A DNA stretch of 64,000 nt, taken from positions 8,313,001-8,377,000 of the forward strand of contig OU015567.1 of assembly GCA_907165135.1 (NCBI GenBank), read 5' to 3'. A program made the translations under genes and the position numbers. Shown here piece after piece: positions 13,329 through 25,135 of the stretch (its first letter is position 1; the number at the start of each line of letters is the position of its first letter). Source of the stretch: Oikopleura dioica. Its lineage: Eukaryota > Chordata > Appendicularia > Copelata > Oikopleuridae. The notes below the pieces were generated by a model that saw nothing but the letters and a program-made list of their open reading frames with translations, did not search any database and was not told the origin of the DNA.

Positions 13329-14182
13329 GAAGAAAAAAAATGAGCTGCAATAAATTTTCAATCGGAGAGCGCATCGTACGACAACAACAATCAAACAAAA
13401 TCTGTGCAAAACTTCAGTTCATAAGTGCTTAAATAAAATCAGTTGCTCGACGAAGATCCTTTGCTTTCTCGAATTTTGAAGATTTCAATAAAAGATTTGA
13501 AACATTAGTTTTTGCTAGCGGTTGTTTCGTCACACCATTCTTGAGATGAACGATGTTTACTTACCCATAGCAGTGGCTTAATCGCTAGCAAAATTTTTGA
13601 GTTGTTATAAATCTTTAACCAAAGAGACTCTTCGGAAGAGTGGCATAAGCAAACAAATAAAATCTCCACAACTCTTCAGCTCACAAGTGCTTTGGGTTAA
13701 CGCGAAATGCGCGAGCTGAGGCGTCGACTTCCATATAGATGTACGAACAGTTTTCGGGTGTCGTAATATTTCGGACATATTGGAGAAATCAAAGGATCCA
13801 GGTGAGTCTTCCTTGATCTCACAAAAACTCATAAGCGCCAAATTGAATCGTGATTCTTTTCTCGCAAACTCAGGGTTAGGGCCTCCTCTGTAGGACACGG
13901 TAGCCTGGCTACCAAGAACGGTGTGAACTTTGCCATATGATGTAGGTGATTGTAGAGTCTACATTGTAGATAGATCTGTCAAACAAATCTATTGATCAAA
14001 AGTTTTGATTTTCATACCAGCAAAGTTTTCAGCAGCAAAATTTTCAATGAACAACAGAGAACTTATTCTTATTTGGCGAAGTTCAAAATGAAAAACAGTA
14101 TCCACTTTGCTCTTCAAATAATTTTCCTGGAAAAGATTTGAAATTAACTTGAGCGTAACTTCATCATAAATACACAACAATA
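13329..14182. other. GFPT 3' flank with a duplicated GFPT exon-intron scrap
   Basis: An AATAAA lies just after the GFPT stop, near 13347. About 13775-13858 copies the end of GFPT exon 8, its short intron and the start of exon 9 (compare 12059-12142), with several substitutions and no open frame. About 13640-13700 also resembles 13395-13430. No gene is seen here. Confidence 0.65.
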
Positions 14183-15724
14183 TTGAAACCTTTGAAAAAG
14201 ATAACCGCTGGAATTTGCTTTCTATTAACATTTGGAAATGTCATCGTATTTAATTTTTCATCCTCAAATTCTAAATACCCACCAATTGAAAAAGTAACTC
14301 GAAAGAACATTTATATTTCTGCGTCTTTTCGATCTGGTTCCTCTTTTCTTGGGTCTATATTTGACCAAAATCCTGATTTTCTTTATGAATGGCTTTTCAT
14401 CTCATTACTTGCAATAAGTTGCAAATGACTAAAAAAACTTTTTAACTGTTTCATGAAAATCGATAGATAAAGCCAAAGTACTTTGAGCCCCTTACAGGAA
14501 GTCTCACTGAAAGACTAGAAATTTTAGAAGAAGCATTCAGTTGTAAACTCCCTAAGAATCGCAGAGATAATCCTCAAGATCGTCATCAACTGTCTCATAC
14601 AATCGGGCATTGGTATGGATCAGCGTGGGTCAGCAAGTCATCTTCAGTTAGGTTAGGGTTTGATCAGAAGTTATTGTTCAATAAGACTGCTGACCCCTAT
14701 GAATCAGTGACACTTTGTAGCCCGCCATTTTGTCCGCAATCAAAAATGTGGTGCAAGAAATGTAAGGATCCTTTCAAAACTCCAGAAGGAGAAGAAAAAC
14801 TGATCGAATTTTGCAAAGAGAAAAAGGGCGTTGCAATCAAAGAATTTCGTCTCGATGGCCCAGAAGATCTCTACCACTTGCTAGAGCCAGAGATGAACTT
14901 GAAAATCATTCGTCTGGTTAGAGACCCGAGAAGCATGTTTTTATCACGAAGAAAATTGGGCAAAGAATACCACAATGGGCAGACGGTTGAAAAGATTACA
15001 GTAAATACCGCTGGTCTGGGACGGTCCTAATTCACGAAAGCGTCCCAAAACAGCAGGATTTTCGCATTCGACTCTCGGGCGCCACTTTCGCTTTCGGGGT
15101 AAAGCGGTCAGTTTAAAAACACCCGCCGTAGGCGATTGCCTTTGATCCTTATTTCGCCCGACCGTCCCAAACTAGCAGGATTTTTGAGCGTCCCAAACCA
15201 GCGGTATTTACTGTACTGATGATTGCGAAAAAACATTGAGTTTCTTTGTTGATTCCGAGATTGAAAAGCAGCTCATATTTATTCGTTACGAAGATATATC
15301 CAGATTTCCGACTGAATTGACAATTGATATTTATGAAAGGCTTCAAATCGAGATGAAAGATGATTTCCTTGAGAAGTTTTATCAAGCTACTCATTCAGGA
15401 AAGGACCAAGAGTATCTGAACTTGAATTTTAGACCGTAATTAATTATGGGTATTTGAGCTTCAATGTTGGATTCTTTACAAGAGAAGAGAAGTTCTTTTA
15501 GTATCAATAAAGGCAAAACTGATGATGAACTTTTTGACGAATGGAAAAAGGGGCTAGAAGATGGAAAATTCAGTACTTCAGAGATTCAAACAATCGAAAA
15601 AAGATGCAAAGCCATGATGAAATTATTTGGATACAGAACAAATGTGTTGATGAAGCCGAACGTCACGTCGGTAGAAAAGAATTGGCGTCCGATTGATCCA
15701 AAGATTCTAGCTCCACCAATTTAG
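14183..15724 (+). CDS. Carbohydrate (Gal/GlcNAc-6-O type) sulfotransferase, interrupted by a MITE
   Basis: Golgi enzyme that moves sulfate from PAPS to a glycan. Exons: about 14183-14386, 14479-14998, 15216-15435, 15490-15724. Seen: a hydrophobic signal anchor near the N-terminus (GICFLLTFGNVIVF), the 5'-phosphosulfate-binding motif FRSGSSFLG, the 3'-phosphate-binding motif RLVRDPRSM, then RYEDISRFP and the family-typical C-terminal KLFGYRT. Intron 1 is GA-AG (TAT then GAATGG). The coding sequence is split at 14998/15216 by a 215-bp element; removing the element and one TA copy restores the frame exactly. No in-frame ATG precedes the anchor (it opens at a TTG), so the true start is unresolved: an upstream exon or a one-base error are both possible. 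Larvaceans use many sulfotransferases for their sulfated house; that link is inference. Confidence 0.85.
14999..15213. mobile_element. TA-flanked MITE inside a sulfotransferase exon
   Basis: The 215-bp element has near-perfect inverted ends (CAGTAAATACCGCTGG on the left, its complement on the right, about 25 of 26 positions) and is flanked by TA on both sides (14997-14998 and 15214-15215). TA target duplication fits Tc1/mariner-type non-autonomous elements. It carries two copies of a subterminal CGTCCCAAA...AGCAGGATTTT block and no ORF of note. Confidence 0.85.
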
Positions 15725-15784
15725 TTAATTATTTCTTTATTTTCGAAGTATTTTTTTGTTAATAAAATTGTCAGAAGTTGTGAT

Positions 15785-16213
15785 CAGGGTTCGGTATTTT
15801 GAATTCGCGAAATTATTCGTTTTTCATTTGAATTTCTATTTATTCGTTTACGAATATTCTCTATTGAGCGAATATGCAAAACGAATAAAAACGAATTTTC
15901 TCGGAGAATTTTTCAGAAATTCAGCGAATTTCTCAAATATTCGCTCTGCCGCGTGCTCTGATTGGTCGGGCTTTCACGTTGCGCAGCCTATGATTTTATC
16001 TTCACCGCCTAAATAACCTAATAGCTCACGGGCGCCACCCTTTTCTCACCCGCGGCCCTGGAGTTTAGCCAATCCAGGGCCTGGACGCTCAATTTAGAGC
16101 GAATATTCGCGCGAATATGCAATTCGCTAACATTCGCTCATTCGCTTAGAAAAAGAGCATATTCGTCAAGTGTAATGGCGAATTTCTCGACGAATTCAAA
16201 ATACCGAACCCTG
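15785..16213. mobile_element. hAT-like MITE with perfect 8-bp target duplication
   Basis: The 429-bp element has about 23-bp inverted ends (CAGGGTTCGGTATTTTGAAT and its complement). It is flanked on both sides by GTTGTGAT (15777-15784 and 16214-16221). CAGGG ends and 8-bp duplications are typical of hAT elements. The interior is built from repeats of GCGAATATTCG-like words and has no transposase. It sits 60 bases past the sulfotransferase stop. Confidence 0.85.
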
Positions 16214-16901
16214 GTTGTGATATCACTTTGATGTTTCTAAGCAAATAAGCAACACTTTACGGATATCGTAATATTGATCATTCGAGGAGCTAAAACTATC
16301 AGCAAAGAGAGGCGTCGCTATTTTGCAAATATTCGCCTGAGCATAATCCGCGAATTTTCGCGAAATTCACACATCACTGAGCGCGTGATAAGGAATGCAG
16401 CCTGATAACAGCGGAATTCCCTCTCCAAAATTTTTGATTCCGCTTCAAAATTACAAATCTCGCTCATTTCTTGACAAATTAAGGGAGCGTCTCATCAGCA
16501 ATCAGGTTTCTCCGCCATAATTTGTTTTATTTGGCGCCAAATAAAGCCTTTATTGAATACTCAATGTTCGTTAATGATTTCACAACATGCTTGGTGACAT
16601 CTTACATGGTGCAAATTTGAACATGCCGAGCACAGCAGACCTTTCTGTTAGATTCAATTGCTTCAATAATATTGAAAACAATTGTTTCATTAGAAGAACA
16701 TGATTCCATTAGGAATGTCCTCGACTCAAAAAGGCGAGTTCTCCAGTTCTGATTTTTGACTCAGAAAGGGAGAAATTTGAGAGAAAAAGAAGCATTTTCA
16801 GACAGCGAAAAACAGAAACGAGGGTCTCAAAGCAAGGGTCGGTAAAAAGAGGATGAGAGGAGCATCTAAACAATGCGTCGCCCCTGACAGGCGGTTAGTA
16901 G

Positions 16902-19900
16902 ATGAACACAAGCACGGAGACGTACGGTAGAACCAACAACGCCAACAAAAAACCAGCAGATGTCATCGATAATTCCAGCTCCGTCACTCAAGTCCGTTCA
17001 AGAAGCTATTTCAAAATCGCCTCCAAGATACGAAGAAAGGATGCTTTTTACGATTCTAGATGGCTCGTTACAGTTGTTTATTTCGTAAAACAGTAGTGAT
17101 CTGAAGCCTCCCCGCTGGCCACGTGCCGACTTTAGCATAAATCTGGTGATTTTCTAGAACAAGCGACAAAGTTTTTGGGTTTACGCGCTTCGGCCACTCA
17201 CTTGAGAGCATGAACCAGGCAACGGGTGACAATTTTTTCGTGAATTTTTTTATCTCAATTTTGACACTTTAATCACTTTTTCGCGCGAATTTCAACACTT
17301 CCAGCACAGCCGACAAGGTGAGCAAGGATACTTACGAAGTATTCTTAATTTTAAGCCGCTTGAGCTTTTGAAAAAATACAATTTAGGGGGAAAACATGGC
17401 AAAACCGATTTTCTTGTTATCCCCTCCCTTGCAGTTAACATAGTAAGCCCCTTATTCATGCATATAGGCGAATAATTAAGAACTTCAAAAGAAGAAAATC
17501 ATTTTTTTACGACGTCAAACTACTAAAAGTTCGTAAAAATAAACAAAATATCTAGAATAGTACTCGTAATAGTAAGTTTTTCACTAGTAGTTTACTCTTC
17601 GAGACTACAGAATTGAATCAACAGACGATCGAAATTGTCTTCTGTCGACCCGAAAAAGGAACGACAAATCAGAGTAACCGGCTGCGGCGATGGCCCGTCA
17701 ACCTTCGCAGCGCCACAAGAAGTCAAATTCACCGTCAGCAGCGCACTGTCAAAAGCCCAAATCGTAAGTCAACCACGAGTTTCACGTGTTCATTGTCCAA
17801 GTTGACCTCAATCGCATCATTCCTAATTACCACCGCCGTAGCCACTTCTTTCCGCATAATGTTTTCGCTCCTGCTCCTTGTCCGACGAACTCAGCCAATT
17901 ACGAATTCGACGCGAAAAGGAGATCAGTCGAGACGAAATTCATTTCCCATGCTCGAATTATGACATCAGAGTACTTTTTCGAGCGATCAACTTTGTGACT
18001 GTAATTCTAGCGAAACAAAGTTCAACTCAAATTTTCTAAAAAAAATTTTATTGTCGCGAGGTGGCGCTTTTCAAATTGACATTAGCCAATCAGAAAGGAA
18101 AATGTCCCATCATTAATTTTTCGTTCAAATTTTTTGAAAACTTTTTGGTTAATTATTTGCTTGATTTTTATCTATCCAATTTATAATTGCGAAAAAAATT
18201 AATGAAAAAATGAAAGCAAAGGAAAAAGTTTTGATTGGATCAGCTTTCGATTATGAGAATAGAAGGGTTGCGGAGGGTTTAACCCTCTTTTGTTATCTGC
18301 TGCCCTTCTAAAAACGCTCTCGAACGGCTATCAATCGAGTGGATGATGCTCGTCGCCCGGTGCCGGTTAATCACTCCGCTTGGAACTCGCCAACCGGTGT
18401 AACAGCTCATCAAGGCGCTGATAAGACAAGGGCCGCCAGCATCAGATGATGCTCCACAAAGCAGTTCCAAACCACTTTAAACTTGATTTTTCTATGACGA
18501 CATCGCTTGAACTCAAAAACAGGCATTTACCAGTGCAAGTTTTCTTCAAAAATTAGCGACTTTTGAATCATAAAATGCGGAAATCTGTTTCTAGGTCAAT
18601 TCGTAATTGAGTTTCTATGTCGCAATTTCCTTGCCCGGCAATTTCGAAAAGACTGTAATCACGATTTCTACGATTTTAGATGCGCCTCTTACGCGCGTTC
18701 AAAGGAAGACTTCCGCTGGATTTCCGTATTTGGACAAGCCCCCCGACATCGTCCATAACTTGTGACTTGCTTCGCGGAAAACGGGCTTTTCTCAAAGACT
18801 TTTGTTTTTCTTAAAAGTCTCTCTCAAAGCACTAACCCTTTAGAAATTCATTGAAAGAAAATTCTAGCTCAAAACACGTTTTTATCAGTTTTCCTATGCT
18901 AAAAAGTGGGTTACTTATCTTTTTTCCCACTTGTTCCCTCCCACGTTACAGTTAGACGAACAGTTAAAATTTAACCAAAGTGCCCACTTTTCCGTCTGCT
19001 CCGTTATCTACCACGAAAGCGCAATCGTCCAATCAATCGTAATTATCCGTTTATTATTCGATTTCTATTCTTGAATTGATTCGCCACACATTTCTATATT
19101 TTCCCCCATACTAACAATTTTAATCGCTACAGTAGAATCAAATCGAGTTAGTGACTTGCTTTTATTAGCAACTAGAATGTCTAATACTATTATAGTCGAA
19201 AAAAGATTCTGTTATTTATTTTGAAAAAAAACTGACTCTTTCATTCAAAAATAGACTTTGTGATACCCTTATTTTATGTTGCATAAGTGTAGTCACCAAA
19301 ATAAGGGTGTCACTATGCTAATTTTGGGTAGACTACGCCCTTAAAACTTTTAAGTTTAAAGTCAAGTTACGGACTAATTACGGAAATTACGGTCAATATA
19401 CGGTCACTTTATCGCTGTAACATGTGCGTTTTCAGAAATCTATGCAAGTCGTCACTGGAAAAATCACCGAGAAGCCGAAGCCCCGACCGCAATCAGCGCC
19501 AATGAAGCTGGTCACCTCGCCCCTCGCTGTAAGTCAAATAAACGCGAATCCAGCTTTAGCAGCGAATTCAGCTGCGAACGCGACATTGCATTGGATTGCG
19601 CGTTTATTTTAAACAATCCTGGATCAACCCAAATCGCCCTCGTTTATTAGAAGCGGAAAACTCAATTTTCCGTTTATATAACGCACCGTTCAGTAGTTTC
19701 ACTTTTTTCTGTGAATTTCGCTCAAATTCACCTTATTTTTTTTCCAACAAAAAGGCTGAGAAAAGCATTTTCGTGGTCAAAACAAGTTGTGGTGGTTAAA
19801 ATTAATTTAACTGTTCGTAATTACCGTACAATCTTGTTAGCATAAAAACTACTTGTAAAGGGAGAGAGAGAGAGTTGCGTTCTAATTTCCTCGATCACGG

Positions 19901-22900
19901 ATTTTCCCAAAACAATCCCCTTTTCATGAAAAAAAGAAGGAAAAAACTTGCACTTGTTTCCACCACAGCCTCTCTTTATCACAAAATAAGGCCCATAAAT
20001 ATAGATTCGCTGTTTGGCCCCAAACAGAGCCGCTCTTTTTTCGGGACTGTTGCTATTCCGGATCGGGTTAACGTTTTTCTTTCACGTTAATAGCTACTAG
20101 CTATTGTAATTGGAGGATTTAGTATACTTGTCTCGTTAACCTGTTTCCTTGGAATGAATTTATCCGTTCAAACGTGGATTTATTAAGTAGCTTTTTAACA
20201 AAAAATCATCTAAAAATACCTCTTAATTGACCTTTTTGCCCGTTATTCCGTAACAAGTCAAAATTAAATTGCAAATTCAAGACTATATTTTGCACCAAAA
20301 CACAAAATTATCCGCTCACGTTTTCTGGCCGTCAAAAACTGATCCGGCTTGTTTAAAATATTTAAATATTATGTTCGTGATTTGACCCGGTCGTTAATAT
20401 TTAGTTGATGTATCAAACTTCAAATGGTGCGTATGGAAACAGAGGGCGACCTGTGAGTGCGATTTGCCGACCTTCAGTTCACTACGGCGTAAGTACTTGC
20501 AAACTTTAGTTCAAGCGATTTTAGCCGCTTTAATTTTTGATTTATGTTGATATCTAAACCCTTTTTCTTTTGAAACTTTTCATCGAGAAAGCCGATTTTT
20601 ACGCAAAATTTCCCCTTGTGATGATGATACCCTTATTTATCTAACCAATCGGAAGCTAATACAGTTATCTTGTCCAAAAGTGATTACGATGTTAGTTATT
20701 TCAAACCATTTTTCTTGCGCTATAAATAGTCTAAAATGACCATTCTCTGTAGCATTGAGTTTGGTGGAACTCGTCTAACCCTGTTATTTTTAACTGAAAT
20801 TTGCACACCTCCGAGTTCACTTGATTTCTCGCCAAAGGATGACGTCTCTGACGACCCCTGACAACACCACTGATCTCAAACTGGCTCTCTAGCATTGAAA
20901 ATTGCTGATCAAATTGATTACTTCCGGGAAAATGTTAAATTAAGCCCATCCATGATTGCTGCCGGATAATGCGCCTTGAAATTTCTTGTATAACACGGTT
21001 CAATTAGCTCTGTTTAGCTAAGTCTCTTCTTTTTAACTGTATTCGCATTTTTCGCTGAAGCTGACGTTTTCGGGGATCTTGTATTACAGGAGAGATTCTG
21101 CATTAGAGCCGAAGGGGAGCGCTGTTTGGAGTGAAAATAATTTCGAGATTATCGCCGCCGTCTCCTCCTCTTTATGAGCAGCTTTCCGGGAGATTCTAAA
21201 CTTTCCCGAAAAGCCGCGCTAGAAGATGATAAGATTATTTCGCGCATTATCGAATCAAGTTCTATCGTTTTCTATCTTCCACGACTTCCTTAATTGATGC
21301 ACCAGGGGTCTAAATTCGCAGTGCGAATTCGCTTTATTGCGAAGCGATGCGAAGCGAAGCGAATTCGCTTTCGCTTCGCTTCGCACTGGAGACCGGAATT
21401 CGCTTCGCTTTCGCTTCGCAAAAATTCCCAAATTTTCGCATAAATTTTCGCACAGCAAGCGACTTTGCTATTCGGAAAATTCTTTATCAAAAAGTTGGAG
21501 AGGGGCATTATTGATGCCGTTATAAATTCAAGCTTTCTCAGTCTTCTGAAGACAAGTCTAATGGTGGGTCTAACTCTCAATAAATCCAAGGATTGACTGG
21601 TTATCAAGCTGGTCCTACCCCGGAAAACACGTTGTCACCAGCCTTTTTATTTTTTGAATGATCAGAATGATCTTTATGAACAGGGCTTATCTAGAATCGA
21701 AGATGATCTCATCTCCTATCGAGCAAGGGTGACCATTCGGGCAAGAAATCGTCGATTGGCCATCCGAATGCCCGGCCGAAATCAAAGGCTAAGAGTCGCG
21801 CCGTCCGAATGCCCGGTCGAGCTGGTGATGGGATTTTCAGTAGATAAGGGCTAAAAAAATAAGTTTCGAGAGGCTTTTGATTCAGTTAGAGGAGCAAGAG
21901 AGCAATAATAGTTGTAAAGAATTCGAAATTTAAGAATTTTCCTCGGCGCGGGCTTGACCAACTGCCCGAAAGCGCTGAATTCCCCGAAAGTGCCGAACTT
22001 GCCCAAATGGCCGAAATGCCCGCTTTTGCCCGGCCAAAATTAAGGGGCTGAGCCGCCCGAACGCCCAAACGAACAAATTTTGCCCGAAAATTGTCCGTTT
22101 TCCCCGACTTCCCGATGCCCGAGCGGTCACCCCTGCAGTCGAGTTTATTACAAACTTGGAATTATGAACAGTTAGACCCACCATTCGGCTTATATTGACA
22201 AGCTGAAAAAAGTACAGTAAAAGATGTTTTTTGTAATTTTTTGCCCCAAAAATAGGTTTTTGAAATCACCATCGCTTTTGAGTGGCTGATTGCTAGAGAT
22301 TCTTGCCGAGAATGCGTTTCAATTCAAGCGAAAAAATTTTCGCTTTTTTTCGCAATTTTCAATGATATTTCGCTTCGCTTTCGCTTCGCACATGGGCGAA
22401 AAATTCGCTTCGCTTTCGCTTCGCAAAAAATTTGAAAAAATGGTTCGCTTTCGCTTCGCTTTCGCACTAGGATTTCGGCTGATATTTAGACCCCTGGATG
22501 CACCAAAAACGCTAGCTTCTAAACCTGTGAGCTCAAAAATGACAGCACGGAATCGGGTTCAAATCTAAGTTTTTTTTTTGCGAAAGCCCTTTTTTCCCCT
22601 AGTTCCCGTTGTGACCTCCTCATTCTCCCTTACTTATTTTTAGACCATTATGATTATGGCATTAATAATGCCGCATTATCTATTTCCTCCGAAAACCGAA
22701 AACACTAATTTTCCAATAATTTTGGCCGCTACTATACAATTTTTGCGGCAGATGTTTCCGTCAATACAGTTTTTTTTCTATAATAATTTCTGATAAAAAT
22801 TTGTATACCAATTTAAAAAAAAACTTGAATCTCAGCTTTTAAGATTCTAGCTTTCTTTTGACTAGATAAAATAAGGGTATCATAACGTTATTTTTTTAAG

Positions 22901-23081
22901 AAAAGTATGCTCAAAGATGGAATCATCAATTTGAAACCCAAATAACTTTTCTTTTCAGCAATCCCGCAAATTCTCATCGGACAAGCTGCGCCACGGAATG
23001 TGGAGAAACTGCTCCTTCAACATCGCCTCCGACGGCTCCGTTATCCACAAAGTGCGTCTTCCTCCGAAGAAGACCGATTAA
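16902..23081 (+). CDS. Unidentified multi-exon gene with TE-filled introns
   Basis: Not recognised. Exons supported by strong splice sites and matching phase: 17625-17763 (ends at GTAAGT), 19436-19528, 20405-20488 and 22959-23081, which ends in TAA with an AATAAA about 95 bases later. From 19436 onward all junctions are phase 0. Residues visible include RVTGCGDGPSTF, KITEKPKPRPQSAPMK and FNIASDGSVIHKVRLPPKK. A plausible first exon starts with ATG at 16902 (MNTSTETYGRTNNANKKPAD) and may join through a 13-base exon near 17304-17316; that part is weak. The protein looks basic and proline/serine-rich, perhaps cytoskeletal or nuclear, but no domain is certain. Intron 20489-22958 contains nested transposable elements. 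Confidence 0.55.
19260..19316. repeat. Short hairpin with GTGATACCCTTATTTT arms
   Basis: GTGATACCCTTATTTT at about 19260 and AAAATAAGGGTGTCAC at about 19299 form a hairpin with a loop of roughly 25 bases. Related ends (AAGGGTATCA or AAGGGTGTCA) recur at 20625, 22873, 40400 and 52903, so this is a small dispersed family. Confidence 0.6.
20625..22882. mobile_element. Nested transposable elements (three levels)
   Basis: The outer ends are TGATACCCTTATTT at 20625 and its complement ending at 22882. Inside, 21303-22496 has ends CAGGGGTCTAAAT / ATTTAGACCCCTG and a GATGCACC duplication on both sides (21296-21303 and 22497-22504), hAT-like. Inside that, 21561-22184 has ends ATGGTGGGTCTAAC / GTTAGACCCACCAT. 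The middle element is rich in TTCGCTTCGC runs; the inner one carries repeated GCCCGAA words near 21950-22110. No transposase is seen. All of it lies in one intron of the unidentified gene. Confidence 0.7.
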
Positions 23082-23241
23082 AATGATCAAAAAGATTTCC
23101 ATCATCTCTATCGAAATTTCTGTATGCTCTCTCACACATCAATTTTGCATTTTACTGAGTAAGTATTTATTTAAATAAAAACAAGAATTTTTATAATAGC
23201 TGGTATTTTATTGAGATCTTATGATTACCAGCAAGAAATTT

Positions 23242-24042
23242 TTACTCAAACTCATCCCAAGTCTGGGGAACATATTCTGAAGATGAAGTGTCAGAGCCCG
23301 ATTCGTAATCGTACAATTCCTTTGCGCTCTAAATTTAAGGGTCTTGACTCAGGTAAAAATTTTTACCGGGTTATATTCTTCACCAAAGCCCGGGTACTTT
23401 TTCTTCTTTTTCGTAGCAGGTCCAGAAGATGACTTTGGCATAAACCAATTTGGTTTTCGTGTATCGAATCGGTCCCGGGTATCTTCAAAGGTAGTTTCGA
23501 GCATTGAAGTTTCAACAATCGAATCGTCGACGAGCATGCCTAAAGTCATTCAAACACCCAGGCTGATACTTTTTCTTGAGAAACCTTTTGTTTTCTGTTT
23601 ATCATAAGTGTTGAACCAGCTCTTTTTCTTGGGCAGTATCTCGGTCATAATTTTTTGAGGGCTTTCTTTCATAGCAGATCCAAAGCATGACTTTCGTATT
23701 GTTTTTCCTACCCCGAGTCGGTCCGCAGTCTTATTTTCCTTCTCGTCATTGGTGATATCGAGTATAGAAGTCTCAACAACGGAATCATTGATGAGCATGC
23801 CTAAAGTCATTCAAATATCTAGATTAAGCTGTCTCTCCTCAAACCTCTTTCTTTTGATTATCATAACTCTCGAACCAACTCTTCTTCTTTTCCGGCTTCT
23901 TGAACTGGAAGTCGCCCCACTTTTCATTCGCACGAAACATCGAAATCGTGCCGAATGCTCTTCTATTTACCAGTGCAGTTTTCTCTTCCTTCGTTAACTG
24001 TTTTTGCTCGCTGCTTGACAAAAAGATTGAAAATTCTGACAT
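23242..24042 (-). CDS. Novel small protein with internally repeated exons, 4 exons
   Basis: Not recognised. Exons (minus): 24042-23845, 23800-23585, 23539-23367, 23328-23242. The ATG at 24042 opens MSEFSIFLSSSEQKQLTKEE; the last exon ends VPQTWDEFE and stop. Exons 1 to 3 repeat a module: KKKSWFxxYDxQK at exon ends, then GMLxxDSxVETSxL at the start of the next exon, after the same GACTTTAG acceptor. About 225 residues, highly charged, no signal peptide or membrane segment. The junction from exon 1 to exon 2 is off by one base unless one A is added in the run near 23850-23855. Exon duplication within the gene is the simplest explanation. The gene lies 157 bases downstream of the membrane-protein gene on the same strand. 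Confidence 0.65.
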
Positions 24043-24199
24043 GTCAGAATTCGTTTTTTTGTGCGAATGCAAGTTCAATTGTGCGCGATAATACGAAGGT
24101 TCGATTTTTATCTTTGATCGACAAAAACAACAAAAATGAAAAGCAAAAAATCGGCTATATTTTTGAACAGATAAGGAAAGTGGAAAAAAGAACAGATTA

Positions 24200-24681
24200 T
24201 CATCCTTTTCTCCCTTTAAAATCAGGTCGAAAGTATTCGCATAAAGGATCGTCAAGGTGATACTGGCAGTAAAGCCAGGAAGTGGAAATATTGATCAGCA
24301 CGCAGCCAGCAATCAGATTAGCGGCAACGATGAACATGAAGCATTTGTCTTTGAATCTCGTCCACAAAGATCGCTTATTTTCGGATGCTTCTTCCTAGAA
24401 AATGGTCAGCTAAAGAAAAGTTGTAGAACTAACCGGGACCGTGCTTGAAGAGCTTTGTTCTGAAGTATCTGATTCAGAAAGTGAGCCAGACGATTCCGTC
24501 AGTTGCAATTCCAGTCCGTTGTTTTCCAGCTCAACGAAATCGTCTTCAAAGTCGAATCTTGTTGAAAGACCACTTGTAGCGCTCGGGCTGTCAGAATATC
24601 AGAATCTGATGAAGATTTTTTCATATTTTACCTTTTCGTGATTTTCTCTTTTGAACTGCTTGTTGCTGAATCCGAACTCAT
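24200..24681 (-). CDS. Novel small single-pass membrane protein, 3 exons
   Basis: Exons (minus): 24681-24632, 24587-24434, 24394-24200. All three join in phase over GT-AG introns of 44 and 39 bases. The protein of about 132 residues begins MSSDSATSSSKEKITK, has a long acidic serine-rich segment, then a membrane span (CFMFIVAANLIAGCVLINIS) preceded by a basic WTRFKDK, and a short tail with three cysteines ending GRKG. This suggests a type II or tail-anchored topology. No family was recognised. A splice-acceptor-like CGCAG lies 10 bases before the ATG and could be a spliced-leader site (inference). Confidence 0.7.
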
Positions 24682-25135
24682 TTTTGTTTGACCTGCGAGT
24701 TCATCAGCCTAGTGTGTTGATAATACTGTCGTTGCTGGATTCTAGAGACCGTCTTATCTTCTAATATTCCTCGCAAAACCTCCGCTCAACCAAAAGACAA
24801 CGCGTTTTATAGAGGATAACGATATAACTATCCACAAGACATGAAAATACAACTTTATCAAAATTTGCTGATACAACAAACTATCGTGTACCTAGTCTAC
24901 TACTATCAACATGGAAGATAATGCTGACTTTTTCCAAAGTTATCAGCAATAAATCATAGCTTTTTTCTCGACGCACGCTCGGTTGAATCGAGATTTTTAT
25001 GTTTGTTCAGCCGGACACAGACAGACTAGACTTGGGATTTTGTCAGAGGACACGGGCAGACTAGATTTTCAGATTTTGCCTCAAATATAGAACCCTGATC
25101 ATCAACAAACGAAAATTTTTTATTGATAGCTCCGA
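24682..25135. other. Gap between the membrane-protein and Kelch-like genes
   Basis: No exon seen. Around 25000-25070 the words GACACRGRCAGACTAGA are repeated twice, about 38 bases apart. Confidence 0.4.

Noticed and set aside
14999-15213. Reading the element in the sulfotransferase as an ordinary GT-AG intron
   Set aside because: The GT at its left end with any AG inside leads to a stop or the wrong frame; only removal of the element plus one TA copy keeps the frame.
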